Positions 28,825-37,067 of a stretch of 64,000 nucleotides of DNA are shown here, piece after piece. The translations under genes and the position numbers were made by a program. Position 1 is the stretch's first letter. Each line of letters begins with the position of its first letter. The DNA comes from Vibrio gallaecicus (GTDB lineage: Bacteria; Pseudomonadota; Gammaproteobacteria; Enterobacterales; Vibrionaceae): contig NZ_AP025490.1 in NCBI RefSeq assembly GCF_024347495.1, positions 992,001 through 1,056,000 on the forward strand, read 5' to 3'. The notes beneath the pieces are model-generated. The model was not told where the DNA came from and searched no databases. It saw only the letters and a list, made by a program, of their open reading frames with translations.

Positions 28825-30222
28825 ATGCAATCAAACTCTTTAGATAACAAATCGAAGTATTTGTTAATGGTCGAGGATACGGCTTCTGTTGCCGCGTTAT
28901 ATCGCTCTTACCTGACCCCTCTTGAAATCGATATCAATATTGTAGGTACAGGTCGAGATGCTATCGAAAGCCTTACTCATCGGATTCCAGATCTCATTTT
29001 ACTGGACCTTCGCCTGCCAGATATGACTGGTATGGATGTACTTTTTGCTGTGAAACAAAAGTACCCTGAAGTGCCGGTTATCTTTATGACTGCTCACGGG
29101 TCAATCGATACTGCGGTTGAAGCGATGCGCCATGGCTCGCAAGACTTTTTAATAAAACCTTGTGAGGCAGACCGCCTACGTATCACGGTCAATAATGCCA
29201 TTCGTAAAGCGACAAAATTAAAAAATAGTGCAGAACACCCAGGAAGTCAGAACTACCAGGGTTTTATTGGCAGTAGCCAAACGATGCAGCAGGTGTATAG
29301 AACCATAGACTCAGCAGCCACTAGTAAAGCAAGTATCTTTATCACAGGAGAAAGTGGTACAGGTAAAGAGGTATGTGCTGAAGCTATTCATGCAGCCAGT
29401 AAGCGAGGTGATAAGCCTTTTATTGCAATTAACTGTGCGGCAATCCCTAAAGATCTCATTGAAAGTGAACTGTTTGGTCACGTCAAAGGTGCATTTACTG
29501 GGGCAGCAACCGATAGGCAAGGTGCTGCTGAATTAGCTGATGGAGGCACACTATTTCTAGATGAACTCTGTGAAATGGATCTTGAGCTTCAAACTAAGCT
29601 TTTACGGTTTATACAAACAGGAACCTTTCAAAAAGTAGGTTCTTCAAAAATGAAGAGCGTTGATGTTCGATTTGTATGTGCAACGAATAGAGACCCGTGG
29701 AAAGAAGTTCAAGAAGGGCGCTTTAGAGAAGATTTATATTACCGACTTTATGTGATTCCTTTGCATCTACCGCCCTTGAGAGAAAGAGGGGAGGATGTTA
29801 TTGAGATTGCCTATTCTTTATTGGGTTATATGTCTAATGAAGAGGGTAAAGCGTTCGTACGTTTCTCACCTGAAGTATTAGACCGCTTTAATCAGTATGA
29901 GTGGCCTGGAAATGTTCGCCAACTTCAAAATGTACTTCGAAATGTTGTGGTGTTGAATAACGGTAAAGAGATTGCAATTAATATGCTTCCACCTCCGCTG
30001 AATCAACCTATTGAAAACAGTATCCGCTTGAAAGAAAAGCAGAATGAAGACATTACGGTAAAAGATATTTTTCCATTATGGATAACTGAAAAGACTGCAA
30101 TTGAACAAGCAATTAAAGCGTGTGATGGCAATATACCAAGAGCGGCTGGCTTTTTGGATGTTAGCCCTTCAACTATTTATCGAAAGCTACAAGCTTGGAA
30201 TGCGAAAGAACAAACACAATAA
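28825..30222 (+). CDS. luxO: Quorum-sensing sigma-54 response regulator LuxO
   Basis: Master response regulator of Vibrio quorum sensing: at low cell density, phospho-LuxO activates sigma-54-dependent Qrr small RNA genes. The receiver domain has phospho-acceptor Asp61 in [11 protein letters not shown], equal to Asp47 in the older V. harveyi numbering, which starts at the internal MVEDTA. The AAA+ domain has GESGTGKE and GAFTGA, and a Fis-type helix-turn-helix ends the protein ([24 protein letters not shown]). The length is 465 residues. The chosen ATG has a very close ribosome-binding site, so Met15 remains an alternative start. It is followed by luxU. Confidence 0.96.
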   Translation: MQSNSLDNKSKYLLMVEDTASVAALYRSYLTPLEIDINIVGTGRDAIESLTHRIPDLILLDLRLPDMTGMDVLFAVKQKYPEVPVIFMTAHGSIDTAVEAMRHGSQDFLIKPCEADRLRITVNNAIRKATKLKNSAEHPGSQNYQGFIGSSQTMQQVYRTIDSAATSKASIFITGESGTGKEVCAEAIHAASKRGDKPFIAINCAAIPKDLIESELFGHVKGAFTGAATDRQGAAELADGGTLFLDELCEMDLELQTKLLRFIQTGTFQKVGSSKMKSVDVRFVCATNRDPWKEVQEGRFREDLYYRLYVIPLHLPPLRERGEDVIEIAYSLLGYMSNEEGKAFVRFSPEVLDRFNQYEWPGNVRQLQNVLRNVVVLNNGKEIAINMLPPPLNQPIENSIRLKEKQNEDITVKDIFPLWITEKTAIEQAIKACDGNIPRAAGFLDVSPSTIYRKLQAWNAKEQTQ

Positions 30223-30237
30223 AAATAAGATGAAAGT

Positions 30238-30576
30238 ATGAGCCTACTAAATCAAAATAAAATTAATGAACTGGCAGGGGAAATTGGGGAAGAGAATGTT
30301 CCAGTTTTATTGGACATCTTCCTTGGTGAACTTGCGGGCTACAATGAACGGTTATCTTCAGGTCAATTGGAAGACACGAGCCAGTATCTTGCTGAAATCA
30401 GTCATGCATTGAAAAGCAGCGCGGCAAGCTTTGGTGCGGATCAATTATGTGAACTTGCAGTGAGTTTTGATTTAAGAGTAAAACAAAAGGTATTACTTAC
30501 GGATATAGATTCGAGTGAGATGCAAAACCTATTGAACCAAACCTTTATAGAATACCAAAACTTGTTTAAGCCATAG
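30238..30576 (+). CDS. luxU: Quorum-sensing phosphorelay protein LuxU
   Basis: Histidine phosphotransfer protein that relays phosphate from the hybrid sensor kinases (such as LuxQ and CqsS) to LuxO. A single HPt domain of helical character is present, with the phospho-accepting His56 in EISHALKSSAASFGA. Its length, 112 residues, is usual. It starts 15 bp after luxO, so they are cotranscribed. Confidence 0.95.
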   Translation: MSLLNQNKINELAGEIGEENVPVLLDIFLGELAGYNERLSSGQLEDTSQYLAEISHALKSSAASFGADQLCELAVSFDLRVKQKVLLTDIDSSEMQNLLNQTFIEYQNLFKP

Positions 30577-30581
30577 CTTCA

Positions 30582-30608
30582 TAGTTAATTAGTGTTCGTA
30601 ATTAACTA
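30582..30608. repeat. Perfect 10-bp inverted repeat after luxU
   Basis: TAGTTAATTA and TAATTAACTA are separated by 7 nt. The repeat starts 6 bp after the luxU stop, before the terminator. Its function is unknown; it could be an mRNA 3' structure. Confidence 0.6.
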
Positions 30609-30629
30609 GTGGCAGTTTGAAGTGATAAA

Positions 30630-30653
30630 ATGGAGCATTTAGCTCCTTTTTTA
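30630..30653. terminator. Terminator between luxU and yvcK
   Basis: GGAGC-ATTTA-GCTCC followed by TTTTTTA on the plus strand. A-rich sequence on the other side lets it also act for the convergent yvcK. Confidence 0.75.
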
Positions 30654-30672
30654 TTTGTGATTCGATGGTGTT

Positions 30673-31557
30673 TTATAGCTGTGACTCAATGGCTTTTTGC
30701 AATTTGACTCTGTCATGACGCCAGTCTCTATTTGGTGAGGCTAGGTCTGTCGTTACGCAGTTCCATAGATCAGCTATTTCAGGGTGGGGCTGTTCACCAA
30801 GAATGACATCTATTTTTCTAGCCTGACAAGCTCGTTCGCACCATTCAATTTTCTCTTTTAATGTCATTCGCCCGGCAGGACCAAATTCAGGAGAAAGGTT
30901 TTCAACGAAGATTACTTTCGCTTGAGTATTGCCTGCTATCGCTTTTCCAATTTCAGGTAAAAGCAATGGAGGCATAATGCTGGTTAAAAAGCTTCCAGGG
31001 CCTAATACAATGCAATCGGCTTCTTCAATAGCAGTGACGGCTTCTGTAGTTGCAGGAACTTCAGGGGAGAGATCAAGGCGACGCAAATTTTCTTCCATAT
31101 CATCAACATTTGTTTCTCCAGTTACCCAGCGCCCATCGACAGAAAGAGCGGTCAAGTCTGAAGGGTGTTCAGACATTGGAACGATATTTACATCGACCTT
31201 CAACATATCGCGAATAAGATCGATAGCATCGAGCGGGCGGACTGAAAGGTTATCTAATGCTGTGAGCATAAGGTTCCCTAAATTGTGCCCGTGTAGTTCA
31301 CCTTGACCTTTAAATCGATATTCAAACATCATTGAGCTGATCGAAGGGTCGGTAATCAATTGATTAATACAGTTACGAGTATCCCCCCAAGCAATTCCGC
31401 CTTGGCAGTCTCGAATTCGACCTGTGGAGCCACCATTATCTGTTGTCGCAACTATGCCAGTCGCGTTTTTACCAAAATCTTTTAGAGCCGCTAAAATTCG
31501 ACCTAAACCGTGACCACCGCCAATAGCGACAACTTTTTTTGTAGAGTAGAGTTCCAT
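30673..31557 (-). CDS. yvcK: YvcK/YbhK family protein (putative gluconeogenesis factor)
   Basis: Cytoplasmic protein of the CofD/YvcK fold, which binds a nucleotide-sugar (UDP-GlcNAc in Bacillus YvcK) and influences carbon metabolism and cell-wall precursor balance. Visible features are GGGHGLGRIL at the N terminus, TTDNGGSTGRIR, HNLGNLML and VLGPGSFLTSI. The length, 294 residues, is near E. coli YbhK (302). It is divergent from the moa operon, the same neighbourhood as E. coli ybhK-moaA. The biochemical role in gammaproteobacteria is not settled. Confidence 0.9.
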   Translation of the reverse strand: MELYSTKKVVAIGGGHGLGRILAALKDFGKNATGIVATTDNGGSTGRIRDCQGGIAWGDTRNCINQLITDPSISSMMFEYRFKGQGELHGHNLGNLMLTALDNLSVRPLDAIDLIRDMLKVDVNIVPMSEHPSDLTALSVDGRWVTGETNVDDMEENLRRLDLSPEVPATTEAVTAIEEADCIVLGPGSFLTSIMPPLLLPEIGKAIAGNTQAKVIFVENLSPEFGPAGRMTLKEKIEWCERACQARKIDVILGEQPHPEIADLWNCVTTDLASPNRDWRHDRVKLQKAIESQL

Positions 31558-31754
31558 TATTTTTCTTATTAGATTATTACCAACTATATTTAATGGTAAA
31601 TGCTTATACCAATATACTCAATAAGAGTTATTTTTATGGGTTATCGTGTTTTTTTGCTTATATCACTCGTTTTTTTGAGACAAAACTAGATTCACGTACA
31701 AATATTAAGTATTTTATTAGTCAGCTACTACGCGTGTTTTCTTATGCCGTAGTT

Positions 31755-31890
31755 GCCATAACTCCGAGCTCTTTTATGCTAAGTCGCACAGTGGTTTTTG
31801 CTGTACCGATACGCGTTAAGAGCCAGTGACATGTTGTCACAAGGGCTTAATTGGAAATGATTATGCCTCCCGTGTTTGGAAAGGTGTTCC
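31755..31890 (+). promoter_or_regulatory. Molybdenum cofactor (Moco) riboswitch motif before moaA
   Basis: The 3' part, GCCTCCCGTGTTTGGAAAGG at 31864-31883, is almost identical to the E. coli moaA leader (GCCTCCCGTATCTGGAAAGG in memory), which forms the Moco RNA motif. Upstream are a CTCCGAGC segment and short helices such as GTGACATGTTGTCAC. The element runs into the ribosome-binding site, so it can control translation of moaA by Moco level. The 5' limit is approximate. The rest of 31558-31754 is AT-rich and must hold the yvcK and moa promoters. Confidence 0.8.
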
Positions 31891-32880
31891 GTGGCGCAAC
31901 AATTCGAAGATAGATTCCATCGCAAATTTTATTATTTGCGCTTGTCGGTTACAGACGTCTGTAACTTTAAATGTACTTACTGCTTGCCGGATGGTTATAA
32001 ACCGTCAGGGCAAAAAAACTCGTCTTTTTTAAGTGTTCCCGAAATCAAACGTGTTGTAAAAGCGTTTGCAGATTGTGGTACCTCAAAGATCCGCATTACA
32101 GGCGGAGAGCCGAGTCTGCGTAAAGACTTTCCTGAAATCATACATACCGTTGCCTCTACTCCAGGTATCAAAAAAGTAGCCACGACAACGAACGGCTATC
32201 GCATGGAGAAACAAGTAGGACAATGGCGTGATGCTGGTTTAACCCATATAAACGTCAGTGTGGATAGCTTAGATTCACGCATGTTCCATCAGATCACTGG
32301 TGAGAATAAGTTTACCGAGGTTATGCGAGGCATTGATAAAGCGTTTGATGTTGGCTTTGAACAAGTCAAAGTCAACGTTGTATTGATGAAAGACCTCAAT
32401 AGTCAGGAATTACCAGCTTTCCTTAATTGGATCAAAGACAAATCCATTCAATTACGTTTTATTGAGCTGATGAAAACTGGCGAGATGGACGAGTTGTTCG
32501 ATAAACATCACGTATCTGGCGTTGCGATTCGTAACCAGCTCATTGCCAACGGTTGGCTATTAAAAGTTAGAGCGGTTAATGACGGCCCTGCACAAGTGTT
32601 TGTCCACCCAGACTACCAGGGTGAAATCGGTTTGATCATGCCTTACGAGAAAGACTTCTGTGAGAGTTGTAACCGACTGCGCGTTTCTGCGACCGGTAAA
32701 CTTCACCTATGTCTCTTTGGCGACCATGGTGTTGAACTGAGAGATCTGATTCAAGAAGATCAACAAGAGCAAGAGCTCATTGATCGAATTCAGGCTCAGC
32801 TTCAAACCAAGTCCGTTAGCCACTTCTTACACGATGGCAACAGCGGCATGACTCCAAACTTGGCGTCAATCGGCGGTTAA
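31891..32880 (+). CDS. moaA: GTP 3',8-cyclase MoaA
   Basis: Radical SAM enzyme that, with MoaC, converts GTP to cyclic pyranopterin monophosphate, the first step of molybdenum cofactor synthesis. The radical SAM cluster is Cys24-X3-Cys28-X2-Cys31. A second C-terminal 4Fe-4S cluster uses [18 protein letters not shown], and the protein ends in the conserved Gly-Gly. I chose the GTG at 31891, with AAGGTG upstream and start [19 protein letters not shown], giving 329 residues exactly as in E. coli. A TTG five codons earlier overlaps the riboswitch. Confidence 0.96.
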   Translation: MAQQFEDRFHRKFYYLRLSVTDVCNFKCTYCLPDGYKPSGQKNSSFLSVPEIKRVVKAFADCGTSKIRITGGEPSLRKDFPEIIHTVASTPGIKKVATTTNGYRMEKQVGQWRDAGLTHINVSVDSLDSRMFHQITGENKFTEVMRGIDKAFDVGFEQVKVNVVLMKDLNSQELPAFLNWIKDKSIQLRFIELMKTGEMDELFDKHHVSGVAIRNQLIANGWLLKVRAVNDGPAQVFVHPDYQGEIGLIMPYEKDFCESCNRLRVSATGKLHLCLFGDHGVELRDLIQEDQQEQELIDRIQAQLQTKSVSHFLHDGNSGMTPNLASIGG

Positions 32881-32907
32881 TCCGCTACACACTCTAAAGC
32901 ATTTTGT

Positions 32908-32931
32908 CGCTCAGCCTATTTAGGCTGGGCG
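32908..32931 (+). other. RNA hairpin between moaA and moaB
   Basis: CGCTCAGCC and GGCTGGGCG form a 9-bp stem (one G-U pair) with a 6-nt loop. No T run follows, so it is more likely an mRNA-stability or processing element than a terminator. Confidence 0.6.
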
Positions 32932-32970
32932 AATCAGTCTAATCATTGAAAAATTTATATAGGTGAACAA

Positions 32971-33483
32971 ATGGGTCACGCAGAAAGCAAATTTCAAGCA
33001 GCAAACATCGCAGTACTAACCGTTTCAGATACGCGTACAGAAGAAAATGACACGTCAGGTGGTTACTTAGCTGAGCATGCAAAAGAAGCGGGTCACAACG
33101 TGGTTGATAAGCAAATCGTTATTGACGACATGTACAAGATCCGTGCGATCGTATCTAAGTGGATCGCTGATGAAAGCGTACAAGCGATCATGATCACTGG
33201 CGGTACGGGTTTTACTTCTCGTGACAGCACGCCTGAAGCGCTTAAGCCACTATTCGACAAAGAAGTAGAAGGCTTTGGTGAGCTATTCCGTCAAGTATCT
33301 TACGAAGAGATCGGTACATCTACAATTCAATCTCGTGCGATTGCGGGCTTTGCTAACCACACAGTAATCTTTGCGATGCCAGGTTCTACAGGTGCTTGTC
33401 GTACGGGTTGGACTAAGATCATCAAGCAACAGATGGATGCTAGCCACCGTCCTTGTAACTTCATGCCACATCTTTCTGTATAA
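32971..33483 (+). CDS. moaB: Molybdenum cofactor biosynthesis protein MoaB
   Basis: MogA-like molybdopterin adenylyltransferase-fold protein. In E. coli MoaB is present but not essential for the cofactor. The MPT-binding features are VSDTRTEENDTSGGYL, ITGGTGFTSRDSTPEAL and FAMPGSTGACRTGW. The length of 170 residues is normal. AGGTGAACAA precedes the ATG. It lies 90 bp after moaA, with a hairpin between, and 12 bp before moaC. Confidence 0.95.
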   Translation: MGHAESKFQAANIAVLTVSDTRTEENDTSGGYLAEHAKEAGHNVVDKQIVIDDMYKIRAIVSKWIADESVQAIMITGGTGFTSRDSTPEALKPLFDKEVEGFGELFRQVSYEEIGTSTIQSRAIAGFANHTVIFAMPGSTGACRTGWTKIIKQQMDASHRPCNFMPHLSV

Positions 33484-33495
33484 GGTGGTTTGAGC

Positions 33496-33975
33496 ATGAG
33501 CCAATTTACCCACATTAACGCGTCTGGCGAAGCAAACATGGTCGATGTATCGGCTAAAGCAGAAACGGTACGTGAAGCGAGAGCGGAAGCTTTTGTTCAA
33601 ATGTCAGCAGAAACGCTAGAGCTGATTGTTTCTGGTAGCCACCATAAGGGTGATGTTTTTGCGACGGCACGTATTGCTGGCATCCAAGCGGCGAAGAAAA
33701 CGTGGGACTTGATTCCACTGTGTCACCCTCTACTACTAACTAAAGTAGAAGTGCAGCTTGAAGCGATCGAGTCTGAAAACAAAGTACGCATCGAATCAGT
33801 ATGTAAGCTAGCTGGTAAGACAGGTGTAGAGATGGAAGCGCTAACGGCTGCTTCTGTTGCTGCACTGACGATTTACGATATGTGTAAAGCTGTTCAGAAA
33901 GACATTGTTATCGAGAACGTACGCCTGTTAGAGAAGACGGGTGGTAAATCAGGACACTTTAAGGTGGAATCATGA
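33496..33975 (+). CDS. moaC: Cyclic pyranopterin monophosphate synthase MoaC
   Basis: Converts the MoaA product 3',8-cyclo-GTP to cyclic pyranopterin monophosphate. Conserved segments are [49 protein letters not shown] and [25 protein letters not shown]. The ATG at 33496 is chosen because AAGGTGG lies 7 nt upstream and MSQFTHIN matches E. coli; a TTG two codons earlier is less likely. The length is 159 residues. Its stop overlaps the moaD start (ATGA). Confidence 0.96.
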   Translation: MSQFTHINASGEANMVDVSAKAETVREARAEAFVQMSAETLELIVSGSHHKGDVFATARIAGIQAAKKTWDLIPLCHPLLLTKVEVQLEAIESENKVRIESVCKLAGKTGVEMEALTAASVAALTIYDMCKAVQKDIVIENVRLLEKTGGKSGHFKVES

Positions 33976-34217
33976 TTACTGTACTTTTCTTTGCTCAAAC
34001 TCGTGAACTTGTCGGTGTCGATAGCGTTGAAGTTGATGCGCAGTTCAAGACGATTGAAGCGATTCGCAGCCACCTTGTTACTCAAGAAGGTAAATGGGAC
34101 ATCGCTTTGGAAGAAGGAAAACTTCTGGCTGCACTTAACCAGTCAATTGTACCTTTGGCGACTGAAGTGAAAGACGGCGATGAAGTGGCTTTCTTCCCAC
34201 CGGTTACTGGAGGTTAG
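33972..34217 (+). CDS. moaD: Molybdopterin synthase sulfur carrier subunit MoaD
   Basis: Ubiquitin-like protein whose C-terminal thiocarboxylate supplies sulfur for molybdopterin. It ends in FFPPVTGG, the Gly-Gly tail needed for activation by MoeB. Its 81 residues match E. coli. It overlaps moaC by 4 bp and lies 2 bp before moaE, its catalytic partner. Confidence 0.95.
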   Translation: MITVLFFAQTRELVGVDSVEVDAQFKTIEAIRSHLVTQEGKWDIALEEGKLLAALNQSIVPLATEVKDGDEVAFFPPVTGG

Positions 34218-34219
34218 CC

Positions 34220-34693
34220 ATGAATGACTCTCGAGTTATTGATCCAAGAGTATTAGTTACTGCTGAAGATTTTTCTGTGGGTGGCGAATACGATTATCTA
34301 GCTCAAGGCACATCTGCGGGAGCGGTTGTGACGTTTGTTGGTAAAGTTCGCGACATGAACCTTGGCGACAACGTGATTGGTTTGTCTCTAGAGCACTATC
34401 CGGGTATGACAGAGAAGTCGCTGAGCGAGATCTGTGATCAAGCTGAAGCGCGTTGGCCTATTCAGAAGATACGAGTGATTCACCGTGTTGGTGACCTAGA
34501 TATCGGTGACCAGATTGTTTACGTTGGTGTATCGAGTGCGCACCGCGGTGCGGCATTCGAAGCGTGTGAGTTTGTTATGGATTTTCTGAAAACCAAAGCG
34601 CCGTTTTGGAAAAAGGAACGTACTACTGAAGCAACTCGTTGGGTCGATTCTCGCGATTCAGACACGAAAGCTGCAGAGCGTTGGGAAAAATAA
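34220..34693 (+). CDS. moaE: Molybdopterin synthase catalytic subunit MoaE
   Basis: Catalytic subunit that, with two MoaD chains, inserts the dithiolene sulfurs into cyclic pyranopterin monophosphate. VTFVGKVRDMNLGD, the HRVGDLDIGDQIVYVGVSSAHR segment and the KTKAPFWKKE motif with the active-site lysines are present. The length, 157 residues, is close to E. coli (150). It is the last gene of moaABCDE before a strong terminator. Confidence 0.95.
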   Translation: MNDSRVIDPRVLVTAEDFSVGGEYDYLAQGTSAGAVVTFVGKVRDMNLGDNVIGLSLEHYPGMTEKSLSEICDQAEARWPIQKIRVIHRVGDLDIGDQIVYVGVSSAHRGAAFEACEFVMDFLKTKAPFWKKERTTEATRWVDSRDSDTKAAERWEK

Positions 34694-34724
34694 GCTCTCT
34701 AGCAAGTTTCAGTAAAGTTAATTT

Positions 34725-34754
34725 AAAAAAGCCGACATCATTGTCGGCTTTTTT
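34725..34754. terminator. Terminator of the moa operon
   Basis: AAAAAAGCCGACA and TGTCGGCTTTTTT form a 13-bp stem with a TCAT loop, followed by a T run. Confidence 0.93.
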
Positions 34755-35304
34755 ACGTTTTGTAACTATTAAAGATAGCGAAGTATGTATACGTCATTAT
34801 GGTTCTTTATGCATAACTTGTGAGTGTGTAGTCAATCAGTATTATGCGCTTATATTTATAGGCTTTTACTCTGTTTTTTGTAGAGTGATATTTCTCACAC
34901 TTAGAGGAACTTGGTTAGGATATATGTGAGTCAGAATTAGATTTCATGTGTCATTAATGTTAATTTCTTGGTCTTGTTTTAGCATAAGATGCTATAAACA
35001 AGAATCAAGTTAGTTTTATTAACATTAATGGTTTTTTACCATTGTTTGATGCTTGTTAAATCACTATTAATCTTTGTTTTGGCGGAATATTACACTAACT
35101 TATTGATGTTTTCGGGGAGTTATCCGATTCCATGCCAGTTTTTTATGGAAAATTACTTCAATGATTGCTAGTGTGTTCCGCAATCTTTGTAAGGTTTTAG
35201 ATTTTTATGCTTAAATTTTGAGCAAAATAAATCTAAATCACTATCCGTTTAGTACGCCGAACAAAGAAGTCATGGATGCAAAATAAAAACTTGGAGTTTA
35301 ATGC
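34755..35304. other. 550-bp AT-rich region upstream of oppA
   Basis: No protein gene is convincing. The region holds the long nested hairpin at 34953-35043 and must contain the opp promoter and a leader. ACTCT and AGAGT flank a T run near 34868-34886, a small hairpin. No other clear element is seen. Confidence 0.5.
34953..35043 (+). other. Long nested hairpin with alternative stem, possible attenuator or small RNA end
   Basis: The outer arms ATTAATGTTAAT (34953-34964) and ATTAACATTAAT (35018-35029) are perfectly complementary. Inside them CTTGGT pairs with ATCAAG, and CTTGTTTTAGCAT with ATGCTATAAACAAG (one bulge). GGTTTTTT follows directly. The 3' outer arm can instead join a second hairpin, AATGGT-TTTTT-ACCATT (35027-35043). 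Mutually exclusive folding of this kind is seen in attenuators, but no function is known here. Confidence 0.55.
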
Positions 35305-36939
35305 ATGTACAAGAATAAAATCACTCAAGCCCTTCTTCTAGGTGCTGGTTTGGCAATGGCTGCCACTTCTACTACAACAATCGCAGCTGACGTACCTGCT
35401 GGTACAGAATTGGCAACATCTCAGGATCTCGTTCGTGGTAACGGTACTGAGGTAGCGACAATTGACCCGCACAAATCTCAAGGTGTACCAGAATCACACG
35501 TAATTCGTGATTTACTTGAGGGACTAGTGAACCAAGACGCAGATGGTAACACCATCCCTGGCGTTGCGAAAAGCTGGGAAACGACAGACAACAAAACTTT
35601 CACATTCCACCTTCGTGATGATGCTAAATGGTCTAACGGTGACCCAGTTACTGCAGAAGACTTTGTATACAGCTGGCAACGTGCTGTAGACCCTGCAACT
35701 GCATCGCCTTACTCTTGGTATATGGAATATACTAAGATGGTTAACGCGAAAGACATCATCGCAGGTAAAAAAGACAAGAGCGAACTAGGTGTTAAAGCAC
35801 TAGATTCTAAGACTCTTGTTGTTGAACTAGAAACAGCAGTACCTTACTTCGTAATGATGACTGGTCATACAACGACTAAGCCTGTACACAAAGCAACTGT
35901 TGAAAAATACGGTGATCAGTGGACTAAGCCTGAGCATTACGTTGGTAACGGTGCATTTGCAGTTGATAAGTGGGTTCTTAATGAGCGTTTAGTTCTTAAA
36001 CGTAATGAACAGTACTGGGATAACGACAAAACAGTTCTAAACAGCGTTACGTTCTTACCAATCGAGAACCAAGTAGCTGAAATGAACCGTTTCCTTTCTG
36101 GTGAACTAGATTTCTCTTCTTCGGCTCTTCCTGTTGAGCACTTCAAACGTCTTAAGAAAGAATACCCTGAATCAGTTTCTGTTGAAGGTAGCTTGTGTAC
36201 TTACTACTACTCATTCAACACTAAGAAGAAGCCTTTTGATGATGTACGTGTTCGTAAAGCAATTTCATATGCTATTGACCGTCCAATTGTAACTAACGCG
36301 ATTCTTGCTCAAGGACAAAAACCAGCTTACTTCCTAACTCCTGAAATCACAGCTGGCTTCAACCCTGAGCTTCCAGCTTACGCTCAACTATCTCAAAAAG
36401 AACGTAATGCAGAAGCGGCACGTCTACTTGAAGAAGCAGGCTTTGGTAAGGATAACCCGCTAGAGTTTAGCCTTCTTTACAATACAAACGAAAACCACAA
36501 GAAAATTGCAGTAGCACTTGGTTCTATGTGGAAGAAAACATTAGGTCTTAAAGTAACTCTTGAGAACCAAGAGTGGAAAACATACCTATCTTCTAAAGAC
36601 CAAGGTGATTTCGAAGTATCACGTGCTGGTTGGTGTGGTGACTACAATGAAGCGTCTTCTTTCCTAACTCTAATGGTTAGTAAGAATACAACGGCTGGTC
36701 AGCACTGGGCTAACCCAGAGTATGATGCAATCATTGATAAAGCATTGTCTTCAACATCTGAAGAAGAGCGTACAGCTCTATACATGCAAGCAGAAGATCT
36801 AATTGCTAAAGATATGCCAATTGCGCCTATCTACCAGTATGTTCGTGCTCGACTGCTATCTCCTCAAGTTGGTGGCTTCCCTGCTAACAACGCTGAAGAG
36901 AAGATCTACTCAAAAGATCTTTATATCAAAGCTAAGTAA
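35305..36939 (+). CDS. oppA: Oligopeptide ABC transporter substrate-binding protein OppA
   Basis: Periplasmic receptor that delivers oligopeptides to OppBCDF. A signal peptide of about 27 residues ends near TTTIAA. The family-5 binding-protein features are DLVRGNGTEVATIDPHKSQGVPESHVIRDLLEGL and the late RAGWCGDYNEASSFL region that lines the peptide pocket. The length, 544 residues, equals the E. coli precursor (543) within one. The ATG follows GGAG at 8 nt. It is separated from oppB by a hairpin, which usually lets the binding protein be made in excess. Use as a Moco- or GcvB-type target is not shown. Confidence 0.96.
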   Translation: MYKNKITQALLLGAGLAMAATSTTTIAADVPAGTELATSQDLVRGNGTEVATIDPHKSQGVPESHVIRDLLEGLVNQDADGNTIPGVAKSWETTDNKTFTFHLRDDAKWSNGDPVTAEDFVYSWQRAVDPATASPYSWYMEYTKMVNAKDIIAGKKDKSELGVKALDSKTLVVELETAVPYFVMMTGHTTTKPVHKATVEKYGDQWTKPEHYVGNGAFAVDKWVLNERLVLKRNEQYWDNDKTVLNSVTFLPIENQVAEMNRFLSGELDFSSSALPVEHFKRLKKEYPESVSVEGSLCTYYYSFNTKKKPFDDVRVRKAISYAIDRPIVTNAILAQGQKPAYFLTPEITAGFNPELPAYAQLSQKERNAEAARLLEEAGFGKDNPLEFSLLYNTNENHKKIAVALGSMWKKTLGLKVTLENQEWKTYLSSKDQGDFEVSRAGWCGDYNEASSFLTLMVSKNTTAGQHWANPEYDAIIDKALSSTSEEERTALYMQAEDLIAKDMPIAPIYQYVRARLLSPQVGGFPANNAEEKIYSKDLYIKAK

Positions 36940-36971
36940 CTTCTAAGCTTATAAAACTATAAAAAATCTAG

Positions 36972-37001
36972 GTACTGTATGTGATTCATCACATGCAGTA
37001 C
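36972..37001 (+). other. Intercistronic hairpin between oppA and oppB
   Basis: GTACTGTATGTGAT and ATCACATGCAGTAC form a 14-bp stem (one G-U pair) with a 2-nt loop. A weak TTATT tract follows, so partial termination or protection of the oppA mRNA 3' end is likely. Confidence 0.7.
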
Positions 37002-37067
37002 TTATTCAATCTATAATATTTAGATTGGTTTCATTAATTTATTGTCACAGACTGAAAGAGTGAGTTT

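Noticed and set aside
31593..31829. Plus-strand frame of 78 codons before moaA
   Set aside because: It overlaps the AT-rich promoter region and the start of the Moco riboswitch, and the translation looks random.
34639..34929. Plus-strand frame of 96 codons overlapping the end of moaE
   Set aside because: It begins inside moaE in another frame and runs through the moa terminator.
36977..36994. Possible CRP site between oppA and oppB (TGTGA...TCACA)
   Set aside because: The half-sites are separated by 4 rather than 6 bases and are fully explained as arms of the intercistronic hairpin.
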